A DNA stretch of 51,133 bases from Chromatiales bacterium (GTDB lineage Bacteria > Pseudomonadota > Gammaproteobacteria > JAGRGH01), in assembly GCA_020445605.1 (NCBI GenBank), contig JAGRGH010000052.1, positions 1 through 51,133 on the forward strand, written 5' to 3'. Below are positions 16,693 through 25,265 of this stretch, one piece after another; position 1 is the first letter of the stretch; each line of letters begins with the position of its first letter. The translations under genes and the position numbers were made by a program. The notes under the pieces were generated by a model that saw only the letters and a program-made list of their open reading frames with translations, ran no database searches and had not been told where the DNA came from.

Positions 16693-17259
16693 ATGAACGC
16701 AATCCACCCAAAACGACTGGCCTTTCCGATGGCGCTGGCGCTCGGCGTTACGCCGGCGTTCGCCGCGCCGACGCTCGATACCGACCCGACCAATGACGAT
16801 TTCACGGGCGCGGATGTCGTCACGATCCCGTCGTTTGAGGGCGAAGTATCCTGGCCCAGCGACAACTACGATTTCTTCAAATTCAACCTGCCGCCCGGCA
16901 CCCGGTTCACCCTGCTGGTGGAGAGCCTCGGTCCGCAGTCCGGCGCGTACTACTATGTTTTCGACCCCGCTCATCTTTTGGGCAACAACGTAGATTTCTC
17001 GTCGTCGATCGACGACCTTAACAACCTGTATGGAAACGGATACCTCACCGGTGCCGTACCGGACAGCGGCATGCTCGGTCTGCGTGTGGAAGGCGGCCGG
17101 ATCGACGACAACCAAGAGGGCTACCGGATCACCCTCGTCGAAGCGCAGCATGTCCCGGTGGCACCCGCGATCATTCCGCTGACCGGCATTGGACTTGCGG
17201 CGCTCGCGGGTCTGCGTCTGCGCCAGCGTCGTCGCAAGGCGAAGAAAACCGCCGGCTGA
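16693..17259 (+). CDS. Secreted protein with PEP-CTERM-like C-terminal anchor, paralogue 1
   Basis: 188 aa. A signal peptide (MNAIHPKRLAFPMALALGVT, cut after AFA) leads to the acidic start APTLDTDPTNDDFTGADV. The domain has a beta-rich pattern (DFFKFNLPPGTRFTLLVESLG; GMLGLRVEGG; QEGYRITLVEA), resembling bacterial pre-peptidase C-terminal-like domains. The tail is VPVAPAIIPLTGIGLAALAG followed by LRLRQRRRKAKK: a Pro-containing motif, a hydrophobic helix and a basic cluster. That is the layout of protein-sorting tails such as PEP-CTERM. The exact VPEP motif is absent, so sorting by an exosortase is inference. It is followed by a close paralogue. Confidence 0.75.
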   Translation: MNAIHPKRLAFPMALALGVTPAFAAPTLDTDPTNDDFTGADVVTIPSFEGEVSWPSDNYDFFKFNLPPGTRFTLLVESLGPQSGAYYYVFDPAHLLGNNVDFSSSIDDLNNLYGNGYLTGAVPDSGMLGLRVEGGRIDDNQEGYRITLVEAQHVPVAPAIIPLTGIGLAALAGLRLRQRRRKAKKTAG

Positions 17260-17351
17260 TTGCTCCTGCCGGCGGGTGGCTTCAGGCACGGGCACGGGCG
17301 CGGGCGCTGTTCGCCGCCGATGCTAGAATCCGCCGGAATTGATCTAATTAA

Positions 17352-17394
17352 CAGGCGCGGCCGGACGCGGCGGCGCAACCAGGGGGCTAACTCA
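17352..17394 (+). promoter_or_regulatory. Duplicated leader block of second tandem gene
   Basis: CAGGCGCGGCCGGACGCGGC (17352-17371) plus GGCGC repeats the block before paralogue 1. TAGAATCC at 17325 is upstream as before. Conservation of this non-coding block while the intervening bases differ suggests selection or a recent duplication. Confidence 0.55.
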
Positions 17395-17964
17395 ATGAAC
17401 GCGTTCCAGCCGAAACCACTGGCCTTTTCGATTGCACTGGCCCTGGGCGCCGCGCCGGCGTTCGCCGCGCCGACGCTCGATACCGACCCGACCAATGACG
17501 ATTTCACGGGCGCGGATGTCGTCACGATCCCGTCGTTCGAGGGCGAGGTGTCGTGGCCCAGCGACGACTTCGATTTCTTCAAATTCAACCTGCCGCCCGG
17601 CACCCCGTTCACGCTGCGGGTGGAGGCGATCGGCCCGGATTACGACGCGGACTACGTCGTGTTCGACCCTGCGAGCCAGCTCCTCGGTAACAACGTAAGC
17701 CTTTCGGGGAACATCGACTTCGTCGATGATCTGGACGGAGTTGCGTATCTCACCGGTAACGTGCCCGGTGGCGGCATGCTTGGCCTGCGTGTGGAAGGCG
17801 GCAATGCAACTAACAGTCAGGAGGGCTACCGGATCACCCTGCTTGCAGCTCAGCATGTCCCGGTGGCGCCCGCGATCATTCCGATGACCGGCATTGGCCT
17901 TGCCGCACTCGCCGGCCTGCGCCTGCGTCAGCGCCGTCGCAAACCGGCCAAGTCGGCAAGCTAG
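17395..17964 (+). CDS. Secreted protein with PEP-CTERM-like C-terminal anchor, paralogue 2
   Basis: 189 aa, a tandem copy of the preceding gene. Signal peptide MNAFQPKPLAFSIALALGAA, then the same APTLDTDPTNDDFTGADVV start and VPVAPAIIPMTGIGLAALAG tail with LRLRQRRRKPAKSAS. The first 60 residues after the signal and the tail are almost unchanged. The middle (near 75-130) has diverged, for example DYDADYVVFDPASQLLGNN against SGAYYYVFDPAHLLGNN. The pattern suggests a surface or envelope protein whose exposed part varies. The AlgE-like porin gene starts 14 bp downstream and is probably co-transcribed. Confidence 0.75.
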   Translation: MNAFQPKPLAFSIALALGAAPAFAAPTLDTDPTNDDFTGADVVTIPSFEGEVSWPSDDFDFFKFNLPPGTPFTLRVEAIGPDYDADYVVFDPASQLLGNNVSLSGNIDFVDDLDGVAYLTGNVPGGGMLGLRVEGGNATNSQEGYRITLLAAQHVPVAPAIIPMTGIGLAALAGLRLRQRRRKPAKSAS

Positions 17965-17978
17965 ATTTTCTCCAGTCC

Positions 17979-19202
17979 GTGATCGGCCGGGCGCCCTGGG
18001 CGCTGCTGCTTGTGCTTGCCTGTGCGCCGGCGCTTGCGGGCAGTTCGATCGGCGGGCATTTCGAACTCGATCTCGAATCCGAGCGCAATTTCGACCTCGA
18101 TCGCTCGCGCGCGGATACGCGCACCCTGATCGCGCCGGAGTTCCAGCTCGAGTGGACCTGGAACCTGCCGGCCAACGGCCTGCATGGCTATGTGCAGGCC
18201 GAACTCAAGCGCAAGTTCGAACTGGAAGAGCAGGGCCGCGACCGCGACTACGAGTGGAGCCTCGACCTCGAGGAGGCCTGGGTCGAAATCCCCTTCGGCG
18301 ATTCCGGCTGGTCCCTGCGCCTAGGCCGGCAGGACTTCGAGGACGAACGTGAGTGGCTTTACGACGACAGCCTGGACGGCGCGCGGCTGTTCTACCGCGG
18401 TGACACCCTCCAGGCCGAGTTTGCCGCCGTGCGCCAGACCGGCTTCCGCCGCGAGTTCCTCGATGAACACGAGGACGGCGAGTTCGATTTCTGGCAGGCC
18501 ATGGCCTCGTACCTCCCGCGCAAGGAATGGACGGTCACGGCCTACGCCATGGGGCAGCAGGGCCGCAACGGTTCCGAGGCCGACCCCTGGTGGCTGGGCC
18601 TGCGCTCGCGCGGTCGCCTGAACGAGCATGTTCAGCACTGGCTGGAACTTGCGCTGATGCGCGGGGATGACGCCAGCACCTCGCTCGATGCCCATGCGTT
18701 GGACCTCGGAGTCACCTGGCTCATCGGCGGGCGCTGGAATCCGTCGTTGACCGTTGGCTTTGCGCTGGGCAGTGGTGACGGCGATCCGAACGACGGTACG
18801 GATCACGCTTTCCGCCAGATCGGCATCCAAGACAACGACGATCGCCTCAATGGCGTGACACCGTTCCTGTATTACGGCGAGGCGCTGGACCCGGAACTCA
18901 GCAATCTGCGGATTTTCACGCTCGGGGCCGGGTTCAGGCCGACGAAGAAATCCAGCGTCGATCTGGTCTGGCACGACTATCGCCAGGCGCGCCGGTCGGA
19001 TGCGATGCGCGACATTGCGTTCGATGATCCGAACGGCGTTGATCGCGATCTGGGCTACGAGTTCGACCTGATCCTCGGCTACCGCGAGATCAAAAACCTG
19101 AAACTCGAACTGATGTTGGGCTATTTCGTGCCCGGCGATGCCTTCGGACCGGATGCCGACCCGGCGCTGTTTGTCGGTTCCGAGGCGCGCTTCAAGTTCT
19201 GA
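17979..19202 (+). CDS. AlgE-like outer-membrane porin (alginate export family)
   Basis: 407 aa. Signal peptide (IGRAPWALLLVLACAPALAG), then an alternating aromatic/charged pattern typical of a beta-barrel. Family cues include FELDLESERNFDLD, WSLRLGRQDFEDEREWLYDD, GARLFYRGDTLQAEFAAVRQ and a C-terminal Phe (SEARFKF), the Bam recognition signal. The AlgE-type barrels export polysaccharide or take up small molecules. No alginate synthesis genes are present, so the cargo is not known. GTG (17979) is the only start that keeps the signal peptide intact. It lies 14 bp after paralogue 2. The 3' end overlaps that of tctB on the other strand by 11 bp. Confidence 0.8.
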   Translation: MIGRAPWALLLVLACAPALAGSSIGGHFELDLESERNFDLDRSRADTRTLIAPEFQLEWTWNLPANGLHGYVQAELKRKFELEEQGRDRDYEWSLDLEEAWVEIPFGDSGWSLRLGRQDFEDEREWLYDDSLDGARLFYRGDTLQAEFAAVRQTGFRREFLDEHEDGEFDFWQAMASYLPRKEWTVTAYAMGQQGRNGSEADPWWLGLRSRGRLNEHVQHWLELALMRGDDASTSLDAHALDLGVTWLIGGRWNPSLTVGFALGSGDGDPNDGTDHAFRQIGIQDNDDRLNGVTPFLYYGEALDPELSNLRIFTLGAGFRPTKKSSVDLVWHDYRQARRSDAMRDIAFDDPNGVDRDLGYEFDLILGYREIKNLKLELMLGYFVPGDAFGPDADPALFVGSEARFKF

Positions 19203-19605
19203 GCAGGCCCGCAAACAGCACGGCCCCCGGCACGATGCGCGTGACCGACCACAGCAGCAGCGCGGTGCCCGCCGCGAACGCGATGCTCAGGCCCCAGCCC
19301 TCGCGGCGCGCGATCCACAGGTAGGCGAGCATCCACAACGGCGCGCCCGGCAGGAACCCGATCAGCAGCACCGTGACAAACAGGAGCCCGAACCAGCCCA
19401 GCTGACGCCACTCGGCGGCGAGCAGCGGCGGGGTGTCCGCGTCGGGTTCACTACGCAGGTCCGCGACGGTCTGGGCGATGGCCAGCAGCATGCCGGCCAC
19501 GCCGATCAGCAGCGGCAGTGCGCTGCCCGATTGCGCGAGCGTCCAGCCGGTCCAGGCGATCGCGCCGAACAGGATCGTCAGGAACGGCCCGCGCAGGCCC
19601 TTCAT
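19192..19605 (-). CDS. tctB: Tripartite tricarboxylate transporter, small membrane subunit
   Basis: 137 aa, four predicted membrane helices (FLTILFGAIAWTGWTLAQSG; LPLLIGVAGMLLAIA; LGWFGLLFVTVLLIGFLPG; LSIAFAAGTALLLWSVT). This is the size and layout of TctB. It supports the large channel TctA in the inner membrane. Its ATG overlaps the tctA stop (ATGA). The order here is tctC-tctA-tctB, whereas tctC-tctB-tctA is more usual. Confidence 0.85.
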   Translation of the reverse strand: MKGLRGPFLTILFGAIAWTGWTLAQSGSALPLLIGVAGMLLAIAQTVADLRSEPDADTPPLLAAEWRQLGWFGLLFVTVLLIGFLPGAPLWMLAYLWIARREGWGLSIAFAAGTALLLWSVTRIVPGAVLFAGLLRT

Positions 19606-21077
19606 GCCCGTCGCCTGCGCCATGCGTAGGCCAGCAGGCTCGCTATGGTCAGCAGCATCAGCACGATCACGATCGGCCGCGCGAACATCCCCGGGCCCCA
19701 GATGATCCACGCCCGGTGCAGTGAGATCTCCGCGACCGGCCCGAGCACCAGCCCGATGACGAACGGCGCGCGCGGCCAGCCCCAGCGTTTGCACAGCCAG
19801 CCGAACACGCCGAGTGCCGCCATGACCAGCATCTGCTGCCAGTGTGCGCTGGCGAGTTCGCTGCCGAGCAGCGCGAGCACCAGGACCACCGGCACGAGCA
19901 GGGCCGCGCGCACCTGCACCACGCGTCCGAGCGCCGGCGCGACGGCGACGAACATCGCGACCGCCACCAGATTCGCGATCACCAGTGTCCACACCAGCGT
20001 CCACAGCAGGTCCTGGTTGCCGAGCATCAGGTCCGGTCCCGGCGCAAACCCGAGCATCACCAGCGCGCCGAGCAGCAGCACCATGCCGGAACTGCCTGGT
20101 ACGCCGAAGAACAGGGTCGGCACGAGTGCGCCGCCTTCCTTGGAGTTGTTCGCGGTCTCCGGGCCGATCACGCCCTCGATCGCGCCATGGCCGAAACGCT
20201 CCGGCGTTTTCGACGACTGCACGGCATGGCCGTAGCACAGCCACGCGGCGACATCACCGCCCAGCCCCGGGATGAGGCCGATGACCGCGCCGATGACCGA
20301 GGTGCGCAGGGCCAGCCAGCGGTGCGTGATGAGCGCGCGCATGCCGCTCAGCAGCTCGCGCAGGCGGTAACGCGCGGGCGGCTCGGCGCCCCCGCGCCGG
20401 TCGGCCAGCGCGAGGTCGATCATCTCCGGCACCGCAAACATCGCCAGCACGGCGGTCACGATATTCACGCCGTCCCACAGGCCGAGCTGCCCGGCGGTGA
20501 AACGCGGCACGCCGGAGATCGGGTCCATGCCGACACTTGCACAGGCGAGGCCCGCGAGCCCGACCATGAGCCCCGCGCGCAGCCGTCGACCGCTGAGCGA
20601 AGCGACGAAGGTGATGCCGAACACCGCGAGCATGAAGATTTCCGCCGAACCGAAGGCCAGCACGACCGGTTCGAAGATCGGCACCAGCAGTGCCAGCGTG
20701 AACGCGCCGATCACACCGCCGAGCGCCGAGGCGGCGAGGCTCGCGCCCAGTGCCTGGCCGGCCTGGCCCTTGCGTGCCATGGGGAAGCCGTCGACGACGG
20801 TCGCGGCGTCCGGACCGGTGCCCGGGATGCCGAGCAGGATGCTGGGCAGCGATCCGCCGGTGTGCACCACCGCATGCAGGGCCACCAGAAACACCGCGCC
20901 GGCGGTGAGTTCCATGCCGAACACGAACGGGATGGCCATCGCGATGGCGAGCTTGCCGCCCAGTCCGGGCACGGCGCCGAAGAACATGCCGATCGGCACG
21001 GCGAGCGCGATCAGACCCAGCAAATGGCCTGATCCGAGCAGGCCGGTCAGGGTCGCCAGCGCACCTGCATCGGCCAT
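19602..21077 (-). CDS. tctA: Tripartite tricarboxylate transporter, large membrane subunit
   Basis: 491 aa, highly hydrophobic with about 11-12 helices. The family signatures are GAVPGLGGKLAIAMAIPFVF, ILLGIPGTGPDAATVVDGFP, and the repeated IGLIPGLGGDVAAWLCYGHA, together with NNSKEGGALVPTLFFGVPGSSGM. TctA forms the permease pathway for tricarboxylates or related organic acids, driven by an ion gradient. The solute is delivered by the TctC-type binding protein encoded just upstream. The start ATG at 21077 is chosen by homology; the longer frame upstream is antisense noise. Confidence 0.95.
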   Translation of the reverse strand: MADAGALATLTGLLGSGHLLGLIALAVPIGMFFGAVPGLGGKLAIAMAIPFVFGMELTAGAVFLVALHAVVHTGGSLPSILLGIPGTGPDAATVVDGFPMARKGQAGQALGASLAASALGGVIGAFTLALLVPIFEPVVLAFGSAEIFMLAVFGITFVASLSGRRLRAGLMVGLAGLACASVGMDPISGVPRFTAGQLGLWDGVNIVTAVLAMFAVPEMIDLALADRRGGAEPPARYRLRELLSGMRALITHRWLALRTSVIGAVIGLIPGLGGDVAAWLCYGHAVQSSKTPERFGHGAIEGVIGPETANNSKEGGALVPTLFFGVPGSSGMVLLLGALVMLGFAPGPDLMLGNQDLLWTLVWTLVIANLVAVAMFVAVAPALGRVVQVRAALLVPVVLVLALLGSELASAHWQQMLVMAALGVFGWLCKRWGWPRAPFVIGLVLGPVAEISLHRAWIIWGPGMFARPIVIVLMLLTIASLLAYAWRRRRA

Positions 21078-21084
21078 TGGAAGG

Positions 21085-22089
21085 TCAGTCGTTGCCGCCG
21101 GCGGCCAGCTCGCGAATCCGGGCCAGTGCGCGTGGTGATGGCGAGAGCGCCGAGCGCACCATCCCGGCGACGGATTCACCGTCGAGCGGCGCCAGCGGCA
21201 GACGCAGCTGCGCAGCCTGGGCGTGCAGTTCCGGGTCGGCCAGTGCCCGTGCATACGCGTCGCGCAAGGTCGCCAGCCGGTCGGCCGGCACGTCCGGCGG
21301 CACCGCGGTCAGGCGGCCGAGTTCGGACTGGGCGCGAATGAAGGCGACCACGGAGCGCGCGTCAGCGTCCGTGACCAGATCGCCAACCTCGGGAATGTCC
21401 TGAAAGTCCACGGCATCGCCGCCAATGCGCAGCAGCGGCCGTCCCTGCTTGCGTTCGACGAACGGTCGCAACGAACTCCACGAGCCGAGCATGCCTTCGA
21501 CTTCGCCACGCAGAATGGCCATCTCGGCCTCGTTTCCGGCATAGCCCGGGACGAGCGTCACCGGAAAACCGAGCACCTCGGCGAGGATGCGCATCTCGTT
21601 GTGTGCGGCGGTGCCCGCCCCGGAACTCGCCAGCACGATCGGCCGCGCGGAACGGCGCAGGTCGGCGACGGTATGAAACGGCGCTGCCGTCGATACCAGC
21701 AGTACGCGCGGGTCGGCCGCGGCCTTGCCGATCCAGCCCATGCGCGCGAGATCGAAGCGCACGCCCTCGCGTTCCAGCAGTTGCGCGTAGATCAGGCCGG
21801 TGTTGAAGGTGACCAGCGTGAGCCCGTCGGGTTTTGCGGCATAGACCTGGTTCGCGCCGATGATGTGGCCCGCGCCGGGCACGTTGCGCACGACGACGCG
21901 CGAGCCGGGGAGATGTTTTTCCAGGAACGGTGCGATCAGGCGGGCATAGGCGTCATAACCGCCGCCGGGTTTGGTGGCCACCACATAGGTGATGAGCTGG
22001 TCCCGGTAGAACGGTTCGTCGGCGTTCGCGGTCGCGGACAGGATCATGCAGAGCGCGATCAGGCCGCGCCGGAACAGAAGTTTGAACAC
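21085..22089 (-). CDS. tctC: TctC/Bug-family periplasmic solute-binding protein
   Basis: 334 aa with a signal peptide (FKLLFRRGLIALCMILSATA, cut after NA-DE). Bug features: TKPGGGYDAYARLIAPFLEKH, VRNVPGAGHIIGANQVYAAKPDG, and PIVLASSGAGTAAHNEM, which line the ligand cleft. Translation starts at GTG (22089), whose first base is the last base of the upstream methyltransferase stop (TAGTG). That is tight translational coupling. The ligand is not predictable beyond organic acids. Confidence 0.9.
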   Translation of the reverse strand: MFKLLFRRGLIALCMILSATANADEPFYRDQLITYVVATKPGGGYDAYARLIAPFLEKHLPGSRVVVRNVPGAGHIIGANQVYAAKPDGLTLVTFNTGLIYAQLLEREGVRFDLARMGWIGKAAADPRVLLVSTAAPFHTVADLRRSARPIVLASSGAGTAAHNEMRILAEVLGFPVTLVPGYAGNEAEMAILRGEVEGMLGSWSSLRPFVERKQGRPLLRIGGDAVDFQDIPEVGDLVTDADARSVVAFIRAQSELGRLTAVPPDVPADRLATLRDAYARALADPELHAQAAQLRLPLAPLDGESVAGMVRSALSPSPRALARIRELAAGGND

Positions 22090-23000
22090 TAAATGCGCCT
22101 CGCCAGCAGGCGCACGCGGTAACTGCCGCTGGAAGCCTGCACGGGTGGATGATCGCCGGTCATCGAATTCGACACGAGTTCATCGCGCGCAACGATCTCG
22201 AAGCCGTTGTGTGTGAAGTGTGCCGCGACTTCGTCGCCGGACCGGAGGTTGAAGTTCGACTTCGCCTGCGCATACTTTCGCGCCTCACGCAGCAGGTCTT
22301 CGCGGGACACCCCGAGCGGGGCGGCAAAGTTGTCCGCGGCCGTGCGCACCGATGCCACGAACCGCTCGATGGTGGCGTCGTCGTAGCGGACCCGTTCGGC
22401 GTCCAGGCCGGGGCGTGCACGGTGACTGGTGAGCACCCAGCCGCCGGGGCGCAGCAGATCGCGCCAGTGACACAACAGCCGGTTGCGCACTTCGGGTTCA
22501 AATCGTGCGATGAACGAGTGCGTGCAGATGAGATCGAACGGCGCCGCGCCGCGATACTCGAGGATGTCGCTTTGCACCGTTTCGAAGTCCGCGGATACCT
22601 GTCGTGCGTACCAGTCACTGATCGCGAGTGGTGTCGCGCAGCGATCGACCACGGTAATGCTGGGCGACTGGTTTTCCAGCCGCGCCGCTGCCAGCACGCA
22701 GGCCGGCATTGCGTAGTCCGCCGTACCCGAGACCAGGACGCGCTCGATGCGTTCGCTGCGCAACCGTTCGCGCAGGGTCTGAATCAGAAACGCGCGATCG
22801 CTGCGCAGGCCACGGATGACATCGAGCAGCAGCAGGTATTGCCAGACGCCGTGGTAGGCACGGCAGTGGTCGCTGCACAGATGCTGCGCCTCGCGCCACA
22901 TGACGGGTGCAGATTCGGCGAGCGGTTCAAAGACTTCGAACTGCGTTGGCTCTGGGCTGGCGGCCACTGGTGGTGTGCGCTCGGGCGTGCGGATGCTCAC
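22089..23000 (-). CDS. SAM-dependent methyltransferase, class I
   Basis: 303 aa. A variant SAM site, VLVSGTADYAMPACVLA, is followed by ITVVDRCATPL (acidic ribose loop), DILEYRGAAPFDLICTHSFI (motif II/III region) and LLRPGGWVLTSHRA. The N-terminus has FEPLAESAPVMWREAQHLC with a Cys-rich stretch (CSDHCRAYHGVWQYLLLLD). The substrate is unknown. It begins with GTG at 23000, overlapping the mgtE stop (GTGA), and shares one base with tctC, so it is embedded in the mgtE-tct operon. That makes it an odd linker between Mg2+ import and organic-acid uptake. Confidence 0.8.
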   Translation of the reverse strand: MSIRTPERTPPVAASPEPTQFEVFEPLAESAPVMWREAQHLCSDHCRAYHGVWQYLLLLDVIRGLRSDRAFLIQTLRERLRSERIERVLVSGTADYAMPACVLAAARLENQSPSITVVDRCATPLAISDWYARQVSADFETVQSDILEYRGAAPFDLICTHSFIARFEPEVRNRLLCHWRDLLRPGGWVLTSHRARPGLDAERVRYDDATIERFVASVRTAADNFAAPLGVSREDLLREARKYAQAKSNFNLRSGDEVAAHFTHNGFEIVARDELVSNSMTGDHPPVQASSGSYRVRLLARRI

Positions 23001-24355
23001 AACAGAAACACTGTCGCCAGGCCGAGGAACGCGAAGAATCCGACGACATCGGTGATCGTCGTCAAAACGACATTGCCGGCGAGCGCGGGATCGATGCCAA
23101 TGCGTTGCAGCACCAGCGGCACGACGGCACCGGAAAACGCCGCCGCGATCAGGTTGATGATCATCGCTGCGGTGATCACATAGCCGATCGACGCATTGCC
23201 GAACCACAGCCCTGCGATCAGTCCGACGACCGCCGACCACAGCAGTCCGTTCAGAAGACCGATCGCCGTTTCCCGCACCACCAGCGCGCGCGCGTTGCGC
23301 GCCGAGATGTGCCCGAGCGCGAGGCCGCGGATGACCACCGCGACGGTCTGTCCCCCGGCGATGCCGCCCATGCTTGCGACGATGGGCATCAGCACGGCGA
23401 GGGCCACGACCTCGGCGATCGTTGCCTCGAACAGCCCGATGACCCAGGCCGCGAGCAGCGCGGTCAGCAGGTTGATGCCGAGCCACAGCGCGCGCCGCAG
23501 GCTGCTGGCGAGGATCGGCGCGAACAGGTCTTCCTCTTCGCTCAGGCCCGCGCGCGCCAGCAGGCTGCGGTCGGCCTCGTCGCGGATCTCGTCGACGACG
23601 TCGTCGACCGTGATGCGTCCGAGCAGGCGCTGGTCGGCGCCGATGACCGGGGCCGAGACATAGTCTTTGCGTTCGAACGTGGAGACGACCTCGCGCGCGG
23701 TCTGGTCGACCGGAATGGCGTCGACGTCCAGCGACATGATCTCCGCAACGGTCTGGTCGGCCGGGGAGGTCAGCAGCACGGTCAGCGGCAGCAGCCCCAG
23801 ATAGCGGCCGTCGCGGTTGACGACATACAGGGCGTCGGTATGTGGCGGCAGATCGCCGCGCACGCGCAGATACCGCAGCACGACCTGGATGGTGAGTTCC
23901 GGGCGCACGGTGACCACGTTCGGGTCCATGAGCCCGCCGGCGGTGTCCTCGGCGAACGACAGCACGGACTCGATGCGCTGGCGGTCCTGCAGGTCCATGG
24001 ACGCGAGGACGCGGTCGGTGAGCGCGCCGGGCAGGTCCTGGAGCAGGTCGACGAGGTCGTCGGTGTCGAGGCCGGCGGTCGCCGAAACGAGTTCGGCGGT
24101 GTCCATCTTTTCGATGAGGCCGTAGCGGACCTCTTCGTTAAGATTGACGAGGACTTCACCGTCCAGCGACGGGTCGACGAGATCCCAGACGACTTCACGC
24201 TGCGCGGGCGGCAGCGACTCGAGCAGGTGCGCGATCTCGCCCGGATGCAGCGAATTGACCAGCCGCGGCACGTTCTGCAGCGACTGCTCGTCGAGCGCCC
24301 GCAACAGCGATTGCAGGCGTGAAATGCGCAGTGGCTTGTCGTCGGAGTCGGACAT
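22997..24355 (-). CDS. mgtE: MgtE magnesium transporter
   Basis: 452 aa with the standard architecture. A helical N domain (RLVNSLHPGEIAHLLESLPP... FAEDTAGGLMDPNVVTV) comes first. Two CBS domains follow (YVVNRDGRYLGLLPL; SAPVIGADQRLLGRITVDDVV). The transmembrane domain has five helices, including MPIVASMGGIAGGQTVAVVI and ITDVVGFFAFLGLA, which form the ion pore with conserved acidic and Gly residues. It imports Mg2+ gated by cytosolic Mg2+. It probably heads the operon with the methyltransferase and tct genes. Confidence 0.96.
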   Translation of the reverse strand: MSDSDDKPLRISRLQSLLRALDEQSLQNVPRLVNSLHPGEIAHLLESLPPAQREVVWDLVDPSLDGEVLVNLNEEVRYGLIEKMDTAELVSATAGLDTDDLVDLLQDLPGALTDRVLASMDLQDRQRIESVLSFAEDTAGGLMDPNVVTVRPELTIQVVLRYLRVRGDLPPHTDALYVVNRDGRYLGLLPLTVLLTSPADQTVAEIMSLDVDAIPVDQTAREVVSTFERKDYVSAPVIGADQRLLGRITVDDVVDEIRDEADRSLLARAGLSEEEDLFAPILASSLRRALWLGINLLTALLAAWVIGLFEATIAEVVALAVLMPIVASMGGIAGGQTVAVVIRGLALGHISARNARALVVRETAIGLLNGLLWSAVVGLIAGLWFGNASIGYVITAAMIINLIAAAFSGAVVPLVLQRIGIDPALAGNVVLTTITDVVGFFAFLGLATVFLL

Positions 24356-24595
24356 ACGCGCTGGAACCTGACCAGAATTTGCGCGCGGCCGCGACCGTGG
24401 CGAGGGAGGTTGGCGGGGTAGCGCGACGTGGCGCGCAGTGTAGCAAGATCGCCCTGGCCCCGATGGGCGATTTGCGGCCGGTTGGTAGCGGCCCGGAGGA
24501 TTGTTATCAGCAGGTCTTCAGAGCGCTACGCGCGTGGAAACCGCTTTGGCGATGCCTGAATCGTGGGCTTTATGCCCTCGCCATGCGCGGACCGA
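24356..24595. other. Gap where ptsI would be expected
   Basis: 240 bp with no gene between ptsH and mgtE. In many relatives ptsI (enzyme I) lies directly after ptsH here. I see no remnant of the enzyme I active-site region, and no clear hairpin terminator. It should contain the mgtE promoter. Confidence 0.55.
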
Positions 24596-24886
24596 TCAGG
24601 CGGCTTCGCCGAAGCGTTCGTCGATCAGAAGGCCGATGGCGTCCAGGGCCGAGTCGGCATCGTGGCCGTCGGCGGATACCTCCACGGTGCCGCCGCAGCT
24701 GGCCGCCAGCATCATCACACCCATGATGCTCTTGGCGTTCACGCGCCGGCCGTTGCGGGTGATCTCGATCGTGGCTTCGAACTTCATGGCCAGGCGCACC
24801 AGCTTCGCGGCGGCGCGCGCATGCAGGCCCAGCCGGTTGATGATCTCGAATTCGGCGGCGACCGGCGCCGCGCCTTCAGCAGCCAT
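24596..24886 (-). CDS. ptsH: HPr-type phosphocarrier protein
   Basis: 96 aa. The phosphorylatable His lies in NRLGLHARAAAKLV, and the regulatory Ser site in VNAKSIMGVMMLAASCG, so it can be a substrate for both enzyme I (His) and HprK (Ser). It overlaps the EIIA gene by 11 bp. Because hprK is in the same cluster, Ser phosphorylation is likely used. The enzyme I gene is not in its usual place downstream. Confidence 0.95.
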   Translation of the reverse strand: MAAEGAAPVAAEFEIINRLGLHARAAAKLVRLAMKFEATIEITRNGRRVNAKSIMGVMMLAASCGGTVEVSADGHDADSALDAIGLLIDERFGEAA

Positions 24887-25265
24887 GGCCCGCGATGGGC
24901 GCCACCGCGCTGTCGCTGCAGCGTGCGGCGAGGGTCTCCAGTGGCGCGGAAGGGTAGTTGTACGCGCGCAGCAGCATCGGCAGGTTCAGGCCGGCGATCA
25001 CGCGGGCATGGCGCCCGGTCACGGCATGGCAGGCGGCGTTGCAGGGGGTCGCGCCGATCAGGTCGCACAGGACCAGCGTGCCGGCGTCGGATTCGAGGCG
25101 CTCGATCTCGGCGCGGATCGAGTCGGTCGCGTCGTTCAGGGTCGAGTCCTGGCCGACGCCGATCATCGCGGTCGGCAGCGGCAGGTCGCCCATGATGACA
25201 CGCGCAGCCTCGACCAGCTCACGGCCAATGCCGCCGTGGGTGACGACGATCAGAGCAACGCTCAT
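24876..25265 (-). CDS. Mannose-family PTS EIIA protein
   Basis: 129 aa. The N-terminus MSVALIVVTHGGIGRELVEA contains the phosphoacceptor His, and LVLCDLIGATPCNAA matches the EIIA-Man fold. No EIIB, EIIC or EIID genes are present, so it is probably a regulatory EIIA of the proteobacterial PTS-Ntr type, not part of a sugar permease. It overlaps rapZ by 4 bp (ATGA) upstream and ptsH downstream. Confidence 0.92.
   Translation of the reverse strand: MSVALIVVTHGGIGRELVEAARVIMGDLPLPTAMIGVGQDSTLNDATDSIRAEIERLESDAGTLVLCDLIGATPCNAACHAVTGRHARVIAGLNLPMLLRAYNYPSAPLETLAARCSDSAVAPIAGHGC

Noticed and set aside
22907-24322. 471-codon plus-strand frame opposite mgtE
   Set aside because: Rich in His/Gln/Arg repeats as expected for the complement of a membrane protein gene; mgtE is certain.
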